Shown here piece by piece: positions 17,039-24,410 of a stretch of 38,201 bases of DNA. How positions within the stretch are numbered: position 1 is the first letter of the stretch; each line of letters starts with the position of its first letter. A model generated the notes under the pieces. That model was not told the DNA's origin. It searched no databases and saw nothing but the letters and a program-made list of their open reading frames with translations. A program made the translations under genes and the position numbers. Source of the DNA: C00003060 sp964502635 (GTDB taxonomy: Bacteria; Desulfobacterota; Desulfobacteria; Desulfobacterales; C00003060); contig CAZCXI010000024.1 in assembly GCA_964502635.1 (NCBI GenBank), positions 1 to 38,201 on the forward strand. The letters are read 5' to 3'.

Positions 17039-17093
17039 GTCAGCCTTCCTCACGGTCGAAGATTCCCTGTAGATTGCTACAGGGAGCTTCAAT
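17039..17093 (+). repeat. second dispersed repeat family, copy 1
   Basis: A 55-bp unit matching 19467-19521 in about 50 positions. Its core is the perfect hairpin CCCTGTAG ATTG CTACAGGG (17065-17084), flanked by GAAG...CTTC. It lies just beyond the 3' end of gpmI. Confidence 0.85.
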
Positions 17094-17144
17094 GCCCCTC
17101 GATGCTCTCCGCGACCGGTTACGTTGCAACCATCGTAGTCGAGC

Positions 17145-18698
17145 CTAGGCCTCGATCAACTGGGTCGCGGTCATCTCGGGCGGGATGTCGATGTTCATGA
17201 GCTTGAGGACAGTGGGGGCGATGTCGGCGAGTTTACCGCCTGATTTGAGCCTTTTGCCTTCGGCTCTTCTGCCGATATAGATCAGCTCTACCGGGTTAAG
17301 GGAATGGCTCGTCTTGATGCCTTCTGTTTTGGGGTCGATCATCTCTTCAGCGTTTCCATGGTCGGCTGTTAGCAGGACGTCACCGTCCAGCTCCAGGAGT
17401 CGCTTGATGCAACCTCCAACACATTCGTCTACGACCTCCACCGCCTTGGTCGCAGCCCCCATGTCGCCGGTGTGCCCCACCATATCGCAGTTGGCGAAAT
17501 TGATGAGAATAAAGGCATAGTCACACCCACCTCGGACGATTTCGAGAAACTTCTCCCGCACGTCGTAGGCGTTCATTGCCGGGTGGGAAGCGAAGGTGGC
17601 AGGGTCATACTGGCTCTTTATCTCAATCTGATCCTCACCCGGATAGGGGTGAGTGGATTTGCCGTTAAAGAAACTGGTCACATGCCGGTATTTTTGCGTC
17701 TCCGCAAGGCGCAGTTGCCTGAATCCCCGCTTGCTGATCACTTCTCCGAGGAGATTTTTCATGCCGCCGCCGGCATCCATGGCTTCAAGGATATAGCGTG
17801 GGAACTCGTCGTAGTAACGCGTGAGGCCAACGTACAGGCAATCGGGTTGTCGGGATCGGCTTCCCGGATAGTCCCTTTCCACAAAGGCCATGGAAAGCTG
17901 AATGGCGCGATCCTGGCGAAAGTTCGTATGCAGAACGGAATCGCCCTCCCTGACCCCGTCGTAATTTCCCACGACGTAAGGCGGGATATACTCGTCAAAC
18001 ATCTCAACGCCGTCCGGTGTTCTGTCCCTGGCGTAAGACTCCCGGACACCGGCCTCGGCGCTTTTCGCCTTCCGGCCGGTCCCTTGGACGATGCACTCGA
18101 AGGCCGTGCTGGTGAGTTCCCAGCCCTTGGAACGATCCATGGCGTAATAACGTCCCATGAGGGTCCCCACGCGGCAGCGACCCACCTGCTTCATGACCTC
18201 GTTGAGTCGATCGATGAATTGCAATGCGGACCGCGGTGGCGTGTCTCGGCCGTCTGTGAAGACATGGACGATCACCTCTTGTACACCACGCTCCCGGGCC
18301 GCACCCATGATCTTAAACAGTTGGTCACAGTGGGCATGCACACCTTCATCCTGTAAAAGGCCCATGAGGTGGAGCCTGGAGTTGTTCTCCTTGCAATGGT
18401 GTATCAGGGCTTTAAAGTTCTCTGCTTCAAAGAACGAACCGTCCACCATTTCATCGTTGATCCGCTTGAGTTCTTGTACGACAATCCGGCCCGCACCCAT
18501 ATTCAGATGGCCGACTTCGCTTGACCCCTGGAAGCCTTCCGGCAGCCCAACGGGCTCTCCGGAAGCCTGGATCAGGACCCAGGGATAATCCGCCAGATAC
18601 GAATCCACGTTGGGTGTCCTTGCGGCCTTGACCGCATTTCCCTCGGTCTCTTCGCGATAGCCCCAGCCATCGCGGACAATCAATGCTACAGGTTTCAC
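17145..18698 (-). CDS. gpmI: 2,3-bisphosphoglycerate-independent phosphoglycerate mutase
   Basis: Interconverts 3- and 2-phosphoglycerate in glycolysis/gluconeogenesis; a two-metal enzyme of the alkaline phosphatase superfamily. The 517-aa protein has Asp10 (VRDGWG), the phosphoserine motif with Ser60 in GSSEVGHLNMGAGR (the residue before the Ser is Ser instead of the common Asn), HVFTDGRDTPP, NFANCDMVGHTGD and TADHGNAEEM. GTG at 18698 is preceded by AAAGGAG. It sits between ispD and ispF but on the opposite strand. Confidence 0.97.
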   Translation of the reverse strand: MKPVALIVRDGWGYREETEGNAVKAARTPNVDSYLADYPWVLIQASGEPVGLPEGFQGSSEVGHLNMGAGRIVVQELKRINDEMVDGSFFEAENFKALIHHCKENNSRLHLMGLLQDEGVHAHCDQLFKIMGAARERGVQEVIVHVFTDGRDTPPRSALQFIDRLNEVMKQVGRCRVGTLMGRYYAMDRSKGWELTSTAFECIVQGTGRKAKSAEAGVRESYARDRTPDGVEMFDEYIPPYVVGNYDGVREGDSVLHTNFRQDRAIQLSMAFVERDYPGSRSRQPDCLYVGLTRYYDEFPRYILEAMDAGGGMKNLLGEVISKRGFRQLRLAETQKYRHVTSFFNGKSTHPYPGEDQIEIKSQYDPATFASHPAMNAYDVREKFLEIVRGGCDYAFILINFANCDMVGHTGDMGAATKAVEVVDECVGGCIKRLLELDGDVLLTADHGNAEEMIDPKTEGIKTSHSLNPVELIYIGRRAEGKRLKSGGKLADIAPTVLKLMNIDIPPEMTATQLIEA

Positions 18699-18816
18699 GA
18701 AAACTCCTTTTTTCCCTTTTGTCCGTCCCCTTGGTTCTTGGGCCGTGAAGAATCACGCCGAGATGAACTGCCCGGACGGTTAGCACGGATTGGGCAAAAT
18801 GACAATATCATTTGCT

Positions 18817-18846
18817 TTGACAGCGAGTTAGTTGTTTTGATATGAA
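18817..18846 (+). promoter_or_regulatory. likely ispF promoter
   Basis: TTGACA (18817-18822), 18-nt spacer, TATGAA (18841-18846), about 70 nt upstream of the ispF start at 18917. Confidence 0.5.
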
Positions 18847-18916
18847 CCATGTTGCTCTGATCCCTAATGACAAGGAATCCGGGGTGGCTTTATATTGCGA
18901 AAAGAGGCCTTCAGCG

Positions 18917-19429
18917 ATGCGAGTGGGTTTTGGATACGATCTGCACAGACTCACGCAGGGCCGAAAACTCATCCTCGGCGGCGTGACCATACCCTTTGAA
19001 AAGGGTCTGCTGGGTCACTCGGATGCCGATGTGTTGCTGCACGCCGTGTGCGACGCGTTGCTCGGGGGGGCCGGGTTGGGAGATATGGGCCGGCACTTCC
19101 CTGACACGGATGTCAGATTCAAAGATGTTTCCAGCACAGCACTCCTGGCGCAAACCTTTCGGATGATCAGGGAAAAAGGCCTTTGCGTGAACAACCTGGA
19201 CGCCACCGTCCTGGCTGAAGCGCCCAGGCTGGCGCCTTATTGTCAGGCCATGGAAACCCATGTTGCCAAGCTGTTGGAGGTCGAACCCTCCCGTGTCAAC
19301 ATCAAGGCAACCACCATGGAGGGTGTGAGCGCCATTGGCAAAGGGGAGGCCATCGCGGCCATGTGCGTGGTGGGCCTTGTTTCACCATCTGAAACCTTTG
19401 AACCGCAAAAGCGAGCGCATTCCCCGTAG
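18917..19429 (+). CDS. ispF: 2-C-methyl-D-erythritol 2,4-cyclodiphosphate synthase
   Basis: Fifth step of the MEP pathway. The 170-aa trimeric Zn enzyme has metal ligands Asp8 and His10 (GYDLH) and His42 (DADVLLHA), plus LGDMGRHFPDTD and KATTMEGVSAIGKGEAIAA. ATG at 18917 gives the normal start (MRVGFGYDLHRL); the frame is open for 25 codons upstream but the extra residues do not fit the family. The last nine codons (EPQKRAHSP) and the stop are supplied by a dispersed repeat starting at 19399, as in ispD. Confidence 0.96.
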   Translation: MRVGFGYDLHRLTQGRKLILGGVTIPFEKGLLGHSDADVLLHAVCDALLGGAGLGDMGRHFPDTDVRFKDVSSTALLAQTFRMIREKGLCVNNLDATVLAEAPRLAPYCQAMETHVAKLLEVEPSRVNIKATTMEGVSAIGKGEAIAAMCVVGLVSPSETFEPQKRAHSP

Positions 19430-19459
19430 CTTGCTTGCTACGGGGTTAGCGAGCGCATC
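19399..19459 (+). repeat. dispersed palindromic repeat forming the ispF 3' end
   Basis: GAACCGCAAAAGCGAGCGCATT is followed by a 9-bp hairpin CCCCGTAGC TTGCTT GCTACGGGG and a second AGCGAGCGCAT. This is the least degraded copy of the family seen at 8530, 9059 and 16861. The ispF stop codon TAG lies within the hairpin arm. Confidence 0.88.
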
Positions 19460-19466
19460 TAAAAGA

Positions 19467-19521
19467 GTCAGCGTTCCTTACGGTCGAAGATTCCCTGTAG
19501 CTTGCTTCAGGGAGCTTCAAT
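19467..19521 (+). repeat. second dispersed repeat family, copy 2
   Basis: A 55-bp unit like 17039-17093, with hairpin CCCTGTAG CTTG CTTCAGGG and the same flanks (ACGGTCGAAGATT on the left, GAGCTTCAAT on the right). It follows the first-family copy by only 7 bp; the same pair of families occurs together after ispD. Confidence 0.85.
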
Positions 19522-19573
19522 AACTGATGAATAACTGATTTGAAAGAAATTCTCGCCCTGGGACTGACGATGA

Positions 19574-20467
19574 TCAGAAATCCTTAAGGGCCTCATACTT
19601 CGTCCTGCTCTCGGGATCAATCTGCGTGGCCATGTCCATATACAAAGCCCTGTGATCCGCGTCCCCCTGCCTGTCATAGAAAACTGCAAGATTGAGTAGG
19701 ACCTCAACATGGTCCGGCCTTTGGGCCACGGCTTTCATGAGGTGGCCCTTGGCCTCTTCATAACGTCCCTGAACAAGGAGCACCCTGCCCGCGGTCGCAT
19801 GGGCGTTGAAGCCGGACGGATCTGATTCCAGCAGGACTTTGACGTAACGATTCGCTTCATGGAAATCCTTGATCTTTTCGGCATACAGGACGGCCAGACG
19901 GGTTGCGGCCTCCCTTTCAAAGGCCGGTATCCCGCATGACAGCACAACGCGATAGTCTTCAATAGCCTTTATATACTTGTTCAATCCCACATTCAGCTTG
20001 CCTCGGGACAACCAGACACGGGGCCCGGGGAACTCCTCAGCCAGCAGGTCAATGACGGGGCGGGCCTCCTCATATCGATCCTCCATGAGCAGGATGTCTG
20101 CCTTCAGCTGGAGAAGGGGATGAAAACGGGGATATCGACTTAGTGCCCTGTCAATGACCTGAAGTGCTTGGTCCCGCTTTTTCAGGTAGTGAAGGCACCA
20201 TGCACGCTTAACAAGAAGGTCTTTTTGAACCGGTTCGGGCAAAGCCCCGTCTTGATGCAGCTGCTCACAGATTTTCATACAGCTATTGAATTCTCCCCGT
20301 TCAAAGAGGACACACGCAGCGCGATAAAGGCTTTCGAAAGGGGCCGGCTGTTGACTGACTCTTGGTCGCGTTACCGGCTTTGCCGTTTGCCTTCCCAGGA
20401 AGAAACCGGCTGCCGAAAAAAGCACCATGAGGACAACAAGGGCAAGAACGGCCGGACCGGGACGCAT
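19574..20467 (-). CDS. membrane-anchored TPR-repeat protein
   Basis: A 297-aa protein with an N-terminal signal-anchor helix (residues 4-24, AVLALVVLMVLFSAAGFFLG) and about six tetratricopeptide-like helical pairs after residue 45, for example ALQVIDRALSRYPRFHPLLQLKADIL and VLLVQGRYEEAKGHLMKAVAQRPDHVEVLLNLAVFYDRQG-type units. Probably faces the periplasm as a scaffold. The start is uncertain: ATG at 20467 puts the helix at the N-terminus; an ATG at 20527 and a longer open frame to 20803 have no good ribosome binding sites. Confidence 0.75.
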   Translation of the reverse strand: MRPGPAVLALVVLMVLFSAAGFFLGRQTAKPVTRPRVSQQPAPFESLYRAACVLFERGEFNSCMKICEQLHQDGALPEPVQKDLLVKRAWCLHYLKKRDQALQVIDRALSRYPRFHPLLQLKADILLMEDRYEEARPVIDLLAEEFPGPRVWLSRGKLNVGLNKYIKAIEDYRVVLSCGIPAFEREAATRLAVLYAEKIKDFHEANRYVKVLLESDPSGFNAHATAGRVLLVQGRYEEAKGHLMKAVAQRPDHVEVLLNLAVFYDRQGDADHRALYMDMATQIDPESRTKYEALKDF

Positions 20468-20958
20468 GATCAGTACTTCGCTGCGTTCTCCGACGCTGTT
20501 TCTTATGGTCCTTTGCTTGACGAACATGGCAACGGTTGTATGCAACAAACGTGCAAAATCAACCGAGTTCGAAGATTTGGGAACCGAACAGGGGGATATC
20601 CTGACCTGTGTCCATCCATCAATGGCATCTTTGGGCCCGATGCGGCGTTCTCCGCGGGTTGCGCCTGCGGCTTGTGAAAAGGCCGTCCTCAACGTATCCC
20701 GACCAACTGAGTCGGGACTGCGGCGAAAACCCTTGTGCGGCCTTGCCTCGGACCAAAATCTACCATTTCTGAATAAACACCTTGTCGTGCTTGACCGAGT
20801 CATGTTTGCTCGGGTAGCCCGCGCTCATGGATGGGCAGTAACTGTGTGGTCGGGTCGGCCGGATGTCGGTCTGTGGAAGTCTGCCAACCGTAGACTTGAC
20901 TTCAAGCTTTTTTCCAGGGAAAGTAACTGCAAAACAACGGAAAGGGGAGGGGTGCTAA
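20468..20958. other. gene-free stretch upstream of the TPR gene
   Basis: No gene is supported. The only structure noted is a small hairpin CCCGAC CAACTGA GTCGGG (20698-20716). The long open frames here lack start signals and have compositions unlike the neighbours. Confidence 0.5.
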
Positions 20959-21114
20959 GTGGGTGTTTCAGGCGGGGGCAGATATAGGAAAAAGAGGCCG
21001 TGGTGGAAAAGGAACTGGAAGGACGTCATCTTGTTTTGTACTGTAGCTGTAATCGCTGCCGTCTTGACGCTGCTCCTCCTCCTGTACTTCTTCCCATTGC
21101 CAGGGACCAAATAG
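20959..21114 (+). CDS. small single-pass membrane protein (51 aa)
   Basis: GTG at 20959 is preceded by a strong purine-rich site (AAAGGGGAGGGG, 20941-20952). The 51-residue product starts Gly-rich and basic/aromatic (YRKKRPWWKRNWK, residues 9-21) and continues as one hydrophobic helix (about 22-46), with a short PLPGTK tail. The positive-inside pattern and the good Shine-Dalgarno argue for a real gene. No family recognised. It is followed 46 nt later by another short plus-strand frame. Confidence 0.5.
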   Translation: MGVSGGGRYRKKRPWWKRNWKDVILFCTVAVIAAVLTLLLLLYFFPLPGTK

Positions 21115-21160
21115 AAAGGAGGGATAGACCCTAAAGAGGGCCCCAAGGAGGTCCAAGGAG

Positions 21161-21301
21161 GTGGACCAGTTCATCTTTATTCTTCTCCGCAACCTCAGAG
21201 AGATATCCTTCCTGGCCTTCAGCTTTTCAAGGGAGGACAGAGGGGACGTTGAAGGCGCTGTGAGTGACCGACTGGCTCAGAAGGTCTTGGAGATTCCGTA
21301 G
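21161..21301 (+). CDS. possible small ORF (46 aa)
   Basis: GTG at 21161, with AAGGAGG about 9 nt upstream, opens a 46-codon frame: a hydrophobic first half (DQFIFILLRNLREISFLAFSF) and a charged second half. It follows the 51-aa gene on the same strand and ends 4 bases before the end of the minus-strand gene at 21305. It may be real, or a remnant. Confidence 0.3.
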   Translation: MDQFIFILLRNLREISFLAFSFSREDRGDVEGAVSDRLAQKVLEIP

Positions 21302-21304
21302 GTC

Positions 21305-21760
21305 TCACGCACGCCTGGTGCCTTTCCACCAAAGGAAGAGGCCGCAGAAACCGAAGATGATACTCACGCCCATGGCGGCCTTTCCAAATCTGGGAATCCC
21401 CGCCTCTTGAGGACCACGATGGTTCCGGCCTTCCTGAAAAACCAATTGTTCATCCACCGGCACCTTTACCTCCAAGCGATGCCCCATTTCATCGTTCACC
21501 ACCACTTCCCATTCACCTGGCCCATCGGGGAAAAAGCAAAACCGACCGTTTTTGTCTGTCCTGCCGGACTGAAAAGGAAGCTTTGCACCCGGGGCCGAGA
21601 TAGTCACCTTCGCATAGTCCATGGGTTCGCCCGTATCGTATTGAGCGCTTACCACAAGCCCGCCTCGCTCAACCGTGCCCTGTGTCCCATGGGAAAAAGC
21701 CGAGACGGGCAGGATGCAGACAGATACCGTCAGCAAAAAACAAAATATACATCGCTTCAT
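21305..21760 (-). CDS. exported CbiL/NikL-like protein with C-terminal membrane helix
   Basis: A 151-aa protein: signal peptide (1-22, ending SAFS), then a beta-sandwich domain of the carboxypeptidase-regulatory/Ig-like kind (GGLVVSAQYDTGEPMDYAKVTIS, SGRTDKNGRFCFFPDGPGEWEVVV), and a C-terminal membrane helix (about 127-147) ending in basic residues. This layout is that of the CbiL/NikL accessory proteins of cobalt/nickel uptake systems; the assignment rests on architecture and context. The predicted mature N-terminus is His. It is the last gene of the eight-gene minus-strand run; no clear terminator follows. Confidence 0.72.
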   Translation of the reverse strand: MKRCIFCFLLTVSVCILPVSAFSHGTQGTVERGGLVVSAQYDTGEPMDYAKVTISAPGAKLPFQSGRTDKNGRFCFFPDGPGEWEVVVNDEMGHRLEVKVPVDEQLVFQEGRNHRGPQEAGIPRFGKAAMGVSIIFGFCGLFLWWKGTRRA

Positions 21761-21870
21761 ATCTTGGCTCTATTTTCCCAACGATCCAAAAATGGCCTCA
21801 ACTATTCTACAGATTTGCCCATGATCGCAATCCAATGAACCGGTGCGTAGCTCATCACATGAACGGCCCA

Positions 21871-22863
21871 TCATTTCATCAGCCCCAACCATTCGTACGG
21901 GTTCGTCCGCTCTGCTGTCAGTCTCTCCATGATTGGAAGTGTGACATCGAATTCCTTTATCACAGGGACAAACTTTTCAGGGCTATCCACATGACGAAGC
22001 ATATTCAACAGTTTGACCAATTTATCCTTCTCCGGGGCCTTGGTCCAATCAAACCCGAGAACGATCCCCTTGCCCCTTTTCGCTTTCCTGTTCCATACCA
22101 CCAAGATGCCTGCCGCCTTCTTCTGCGTGAGCCTCTCTTGCTCACCTTTTGTCAATTTTTGGGCAAACAGAGTCTTTTTCCCGGGAGTGAGATCCAAAAG
22201 GACTTGGACGGCGTCCTCCTTGCAATTCACGGGGCCCGCGATCCACCTGTATTGGTCTTGCTTTTTTATGGGATAGTGTTCCATGATGAATCTTGCGATC
22301 ATGTACCCTGCCGTCACCCCTGGACAAAGGTGGCCATGAAACTCGGCGCATTTCAGCAGATCTTCCGGGGCTCCAGCAGACCAGGCATGACATACGGTCG
22401 CGACGGCAAAGCCGTCGGGGGCCAGAGGGCTTCCTATCTTTTCCCATGCGTCCTTTTTTGAAAGCGTCTCCATGCTGATATCATATTTCTCGCTTTCCCA
22501 TTTGCCGGCCTCAGAACAAATGGCTACGCACGCTTTGGTATCATTGGAGAACAGAACAATCTTTAAAGGATATGTAGCCGGTCTGTGCAAAAAAAGAAGG
22601 TTTCCCTTTCCCACGCTGCAGCCTGTTTCTTCCTGGATCAGATCCACGTATCGTCCGCACCCCTCCCCCTGCAGCCTGACGTAGACGGCGTCGGTGACGA
22701 CACACAGGCCGGGATCGCCTTTCTTGACCTGGAGGGCTTTCATCCCGGCCCTGATGCTCTCTCTGATATCAGCTCCGTAAAGACCTTTCACGGAGATCAG
22801 GAGGATCACAGCGACGACCATCAGTGCCTGCAAGGCCGGAGATATTTTGAGCCTTTTCGACAT
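21871..22863 (-). CDS. exported FmdE-domain protein
   Basis: A 330-aa protein with a signal peptide (1-30, ending GLYGA) and an FmdE-type domain marked by CAEFHGHLCPG (Cys172, His176, His178, Cys180), the metal-binding block of that family. FmdE is named after formylmethanofuran dehydrogenase operons but is found widely in anaerobes without them, with no settled function. The N-terminal half also has an FmdE-like feel (GMKALQVKKGDPGLCVVTDA), so the domain may be duplicated. ATG at 22863 has GGGAG at proper spacing; a longer frame to 22971 would hide the signal peptide. It lies inside the exported-protein run. Confidence 0.82.
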   Translation of the reverse strand: MSKRLKISPALQALMVVAVILLISVKGLYGADIRESIRAGMKALQVKKGDPGLCVVTDAVYVRLQGEGCGRYVDLIQEETGCSVGKGNLLFLHRPATYPLKIVLFSNDTKACVAICSEAGKWESEKYDISMETLSKKDAWEKIGSPLAPDGFAVATVCHAWSAGAPEDLLKCAEFHGHLCPGVTAGYMIARFIMEHYPIKKQDQYRWIAGPVNCKEDAVQVLLDLTPGKKTLFAQKLTKGEQERLTQKKAAGILVVWNRKAKRGKGIVLGFDWTKAPEKDKLVKLLNMLRHVDSPEKFVPVIKEFDVTLPIMERLTAERTNPYEWLGLMK

Positions 22864-22984
22864 TAGACTCCCACATCCCGCTGGCAACGCTCTTTTGGGG
22901 ACTAATGCTTTCTGTTTGCAAAAAAATAGAATAGCCATCTTTTCTACCCCATGTGGTGATTGAGGTTGCATCTAATAGAAATTC

Positions 22985-23392
22985 CTATTTCGCAGTCATG
23001 CGAAAGGCGAAACAATCCACGGCGTTTGCATGGTCTTTTTTGCTGCCCAGCTTACGGCCATCGGTGGTTTTTGAAACAAAACCAGATTTCATGACGGCAA
23101 TAATCTGATAGACGCCTTCACCAAGTGGCATAAATTTGTAAAAAGAAGGGAAAATCTGCTCGACCGGAAATTCTTTTCCATAGTTGTCCACGGCAAAAAC
23201 CCGCTCCACTCTGCCTTCCTTGATGATTTCATCGCGGGGATACTGATGGCCGAAACCGATTTCCAGAAAAACCGGCTCTCCCGCTTCGGGGGTGTAATCA
23301 CTGACGTTCAGCCAAAACATATGCGCCTGCACGGCATACGGGATGGCGATGAGGATGAAACAGAGAGCAACCACAAAAGCCCGTTTGTTGAT
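22985..23392 (-). CDS. short exported DUF4198-like protein, probable ATC start
   Basis: Mature protein starts HMFWLNVSDYTPEAGEPVFLEIGFGH, the hallmark start of DUF4198 (NikK-like) proteins, and continues to a KSGFVSKTTDGRKLGSKK block. It is only about half the usual length, matching the first 115 residues of the longer paralog at 24411. GTG at 23374 would give a signal peptide without basic residues and has no ribosome binding site. AAGGAG (23401-23406) lies 8 nt before an ATC codon (23390-23392), which would add INKRAF and complete a normal signal peptide. The end given assumes the ATC start; GTG 23374 is the alternative. Confidence 0.72.
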   Translation of the reverse strand: MNKRAFVVALCFILIAIPYAVQAHMFWLNVSDYTPEAGEPVFLEIGFGHQYPRDEIIKEGRVERVFAVDNYGKEFPVEQIFPSFYKFMPLGEGVYQIIAVMKSGFVSKTTDGRKLGSKKDHANAVDCFAFRMTAK

Positions 23393-23464
23393 ATTCTTTT
23401 CTCCTTATTCAATGAAGTGTCATTTCCTTACAAGACACCCGGCGACTTGACTTGTCAATAATAA

Positions 23465-24349
23465 TCAGTTTTTCTCCTTGTAACGCTTTGCCAAAAAGTC
23501 CCCCACGTAAATCAGATGTTCGTGGGGCAGCTTCCTCCCCTTGGTCTTCTCCAAAATGGTATCAAGCGTGCCATCAATGATTTTTTGCTTGTCTTTGTAG
23601 CCTGCAAAGAGCACAATTGCTATGGGTGTGTCCGGCGGATAATGGCTTTTCAGCTTTTTTACCACTTTTTCCATGTCCAAGAACATGGTAAAGAAGACCA
23701 TCGTCGCCTGGGACTCGGCGAGTTTTTCAATCCTGTCCGGTCCGGTATATTCCTCACGCCCAAAGGAAGCCGTAAGAATGACTGAATGGGCCTTTACTCC
23801 CGAAGTAACTCCTTTACGTAAAGCGGCATTTGCGGCATTGAAGCAACTGATACCCGGCACGATTTCAGGATTGAGATCTTCAAAGGCCTCCACATACCAG
23901 ACATTGGGGCCGTAAATGGTAGGATCTCCGCTGTCAAGCACGGAAACGGTCTTTCCGGCTTTGACCGCGCTGCGGATAATGGCGTCGATCTCGCCAAATT
24001 CCTTCATTTTTTCTTCATAGTTGAACCGTTTGTTTTTCTTTCCTTCCTCTGGGGTTTTCCCGTAAACGGAAAAGATGCCGAAACCTGGATCATGGATTTC
24101 CTTTCCCTGCAAAAGTATGGGGAATTTGTCTCGCATCCGTTTGTGACAAAAGATGATATCCGAATCCTTTATAGTGTTTATTGCTCGCAAGGTAATATTG
24201 TCCGGGTTGCCGTTGCCGACGCTGACCAGATAAAGCCTGGTGTCGGTTTGCTGCCCGGCAAAGGCATGTTGGGCAGCACCCAATGCGGCAATGGCCATAA
24301 TGGCAACGGTGATCAACATCAATTTTGTTTTCGAATACAAAGTAATCAT
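23465..24349 (-). CDS. exported tetrapyrrole-methylase-fold protein (single domain)
   Basis: A 294-aa protein. Residues 1-31 are a typical signal peptide ending AFA. The rest is one tetrapyrrole (corrin/porphyrin) methylase domain: a first-strand motif VGNGNPDNITLRA, SGDPTIYGP, VPGISCFNAANAAL and FAGYKDKQKIIDGTLDTI. The GxGPGD loop of normal enzymes is altered (GNGNPD). These enzymes use SAM and act in the cytoplasm on cobalamin or siroheme precursors, so export suggests a binding role or loss of methyl transfer. It lacks the two-Cys insert seen in the other copies. ATG at 24349 has GAAGG upstream. Confidence 0.85.
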   Translation of the reverse strand: MITLYSKTKLMLITVAIMAIAALGAAQHAFAGQQTDTRLYLVSVGNGNPDNITLRAINTIKDSDIIFCHKRMRDKFPILLQGKEIHDPGFGIFSVYGKTPEEGKKNKRFNYEEKMKEFGEIDAIIRSAVKAGKTVSVLDSGDPTIYGPNVWYVEAFEDLNPEIVPGISCFNAANAALRKGVTSGVKAHSVILTASFGREEYTGPDRIEKLAESQATMVFFTMFLDMEKVVKKLKSHYPPDTPIAIVLFAGYKDKQKIIDGTLDTILEKTKGRKLPHEHLIYVGDFLAKRYKEKN

Positions 24350-24410
24350 TTGAGCCTTCGTGTTGCAAGAATGAGGGGCTATGGTAATTTCTACGGCATG
24401 GCCAGGGCCG

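Noticed and set aside
20468..20803. Longer N-terminus for the TPR protein (start at 20803)
   Set aside because: It would bury the membrane anchor 110 residues inside, and the extra residues look non-coding.
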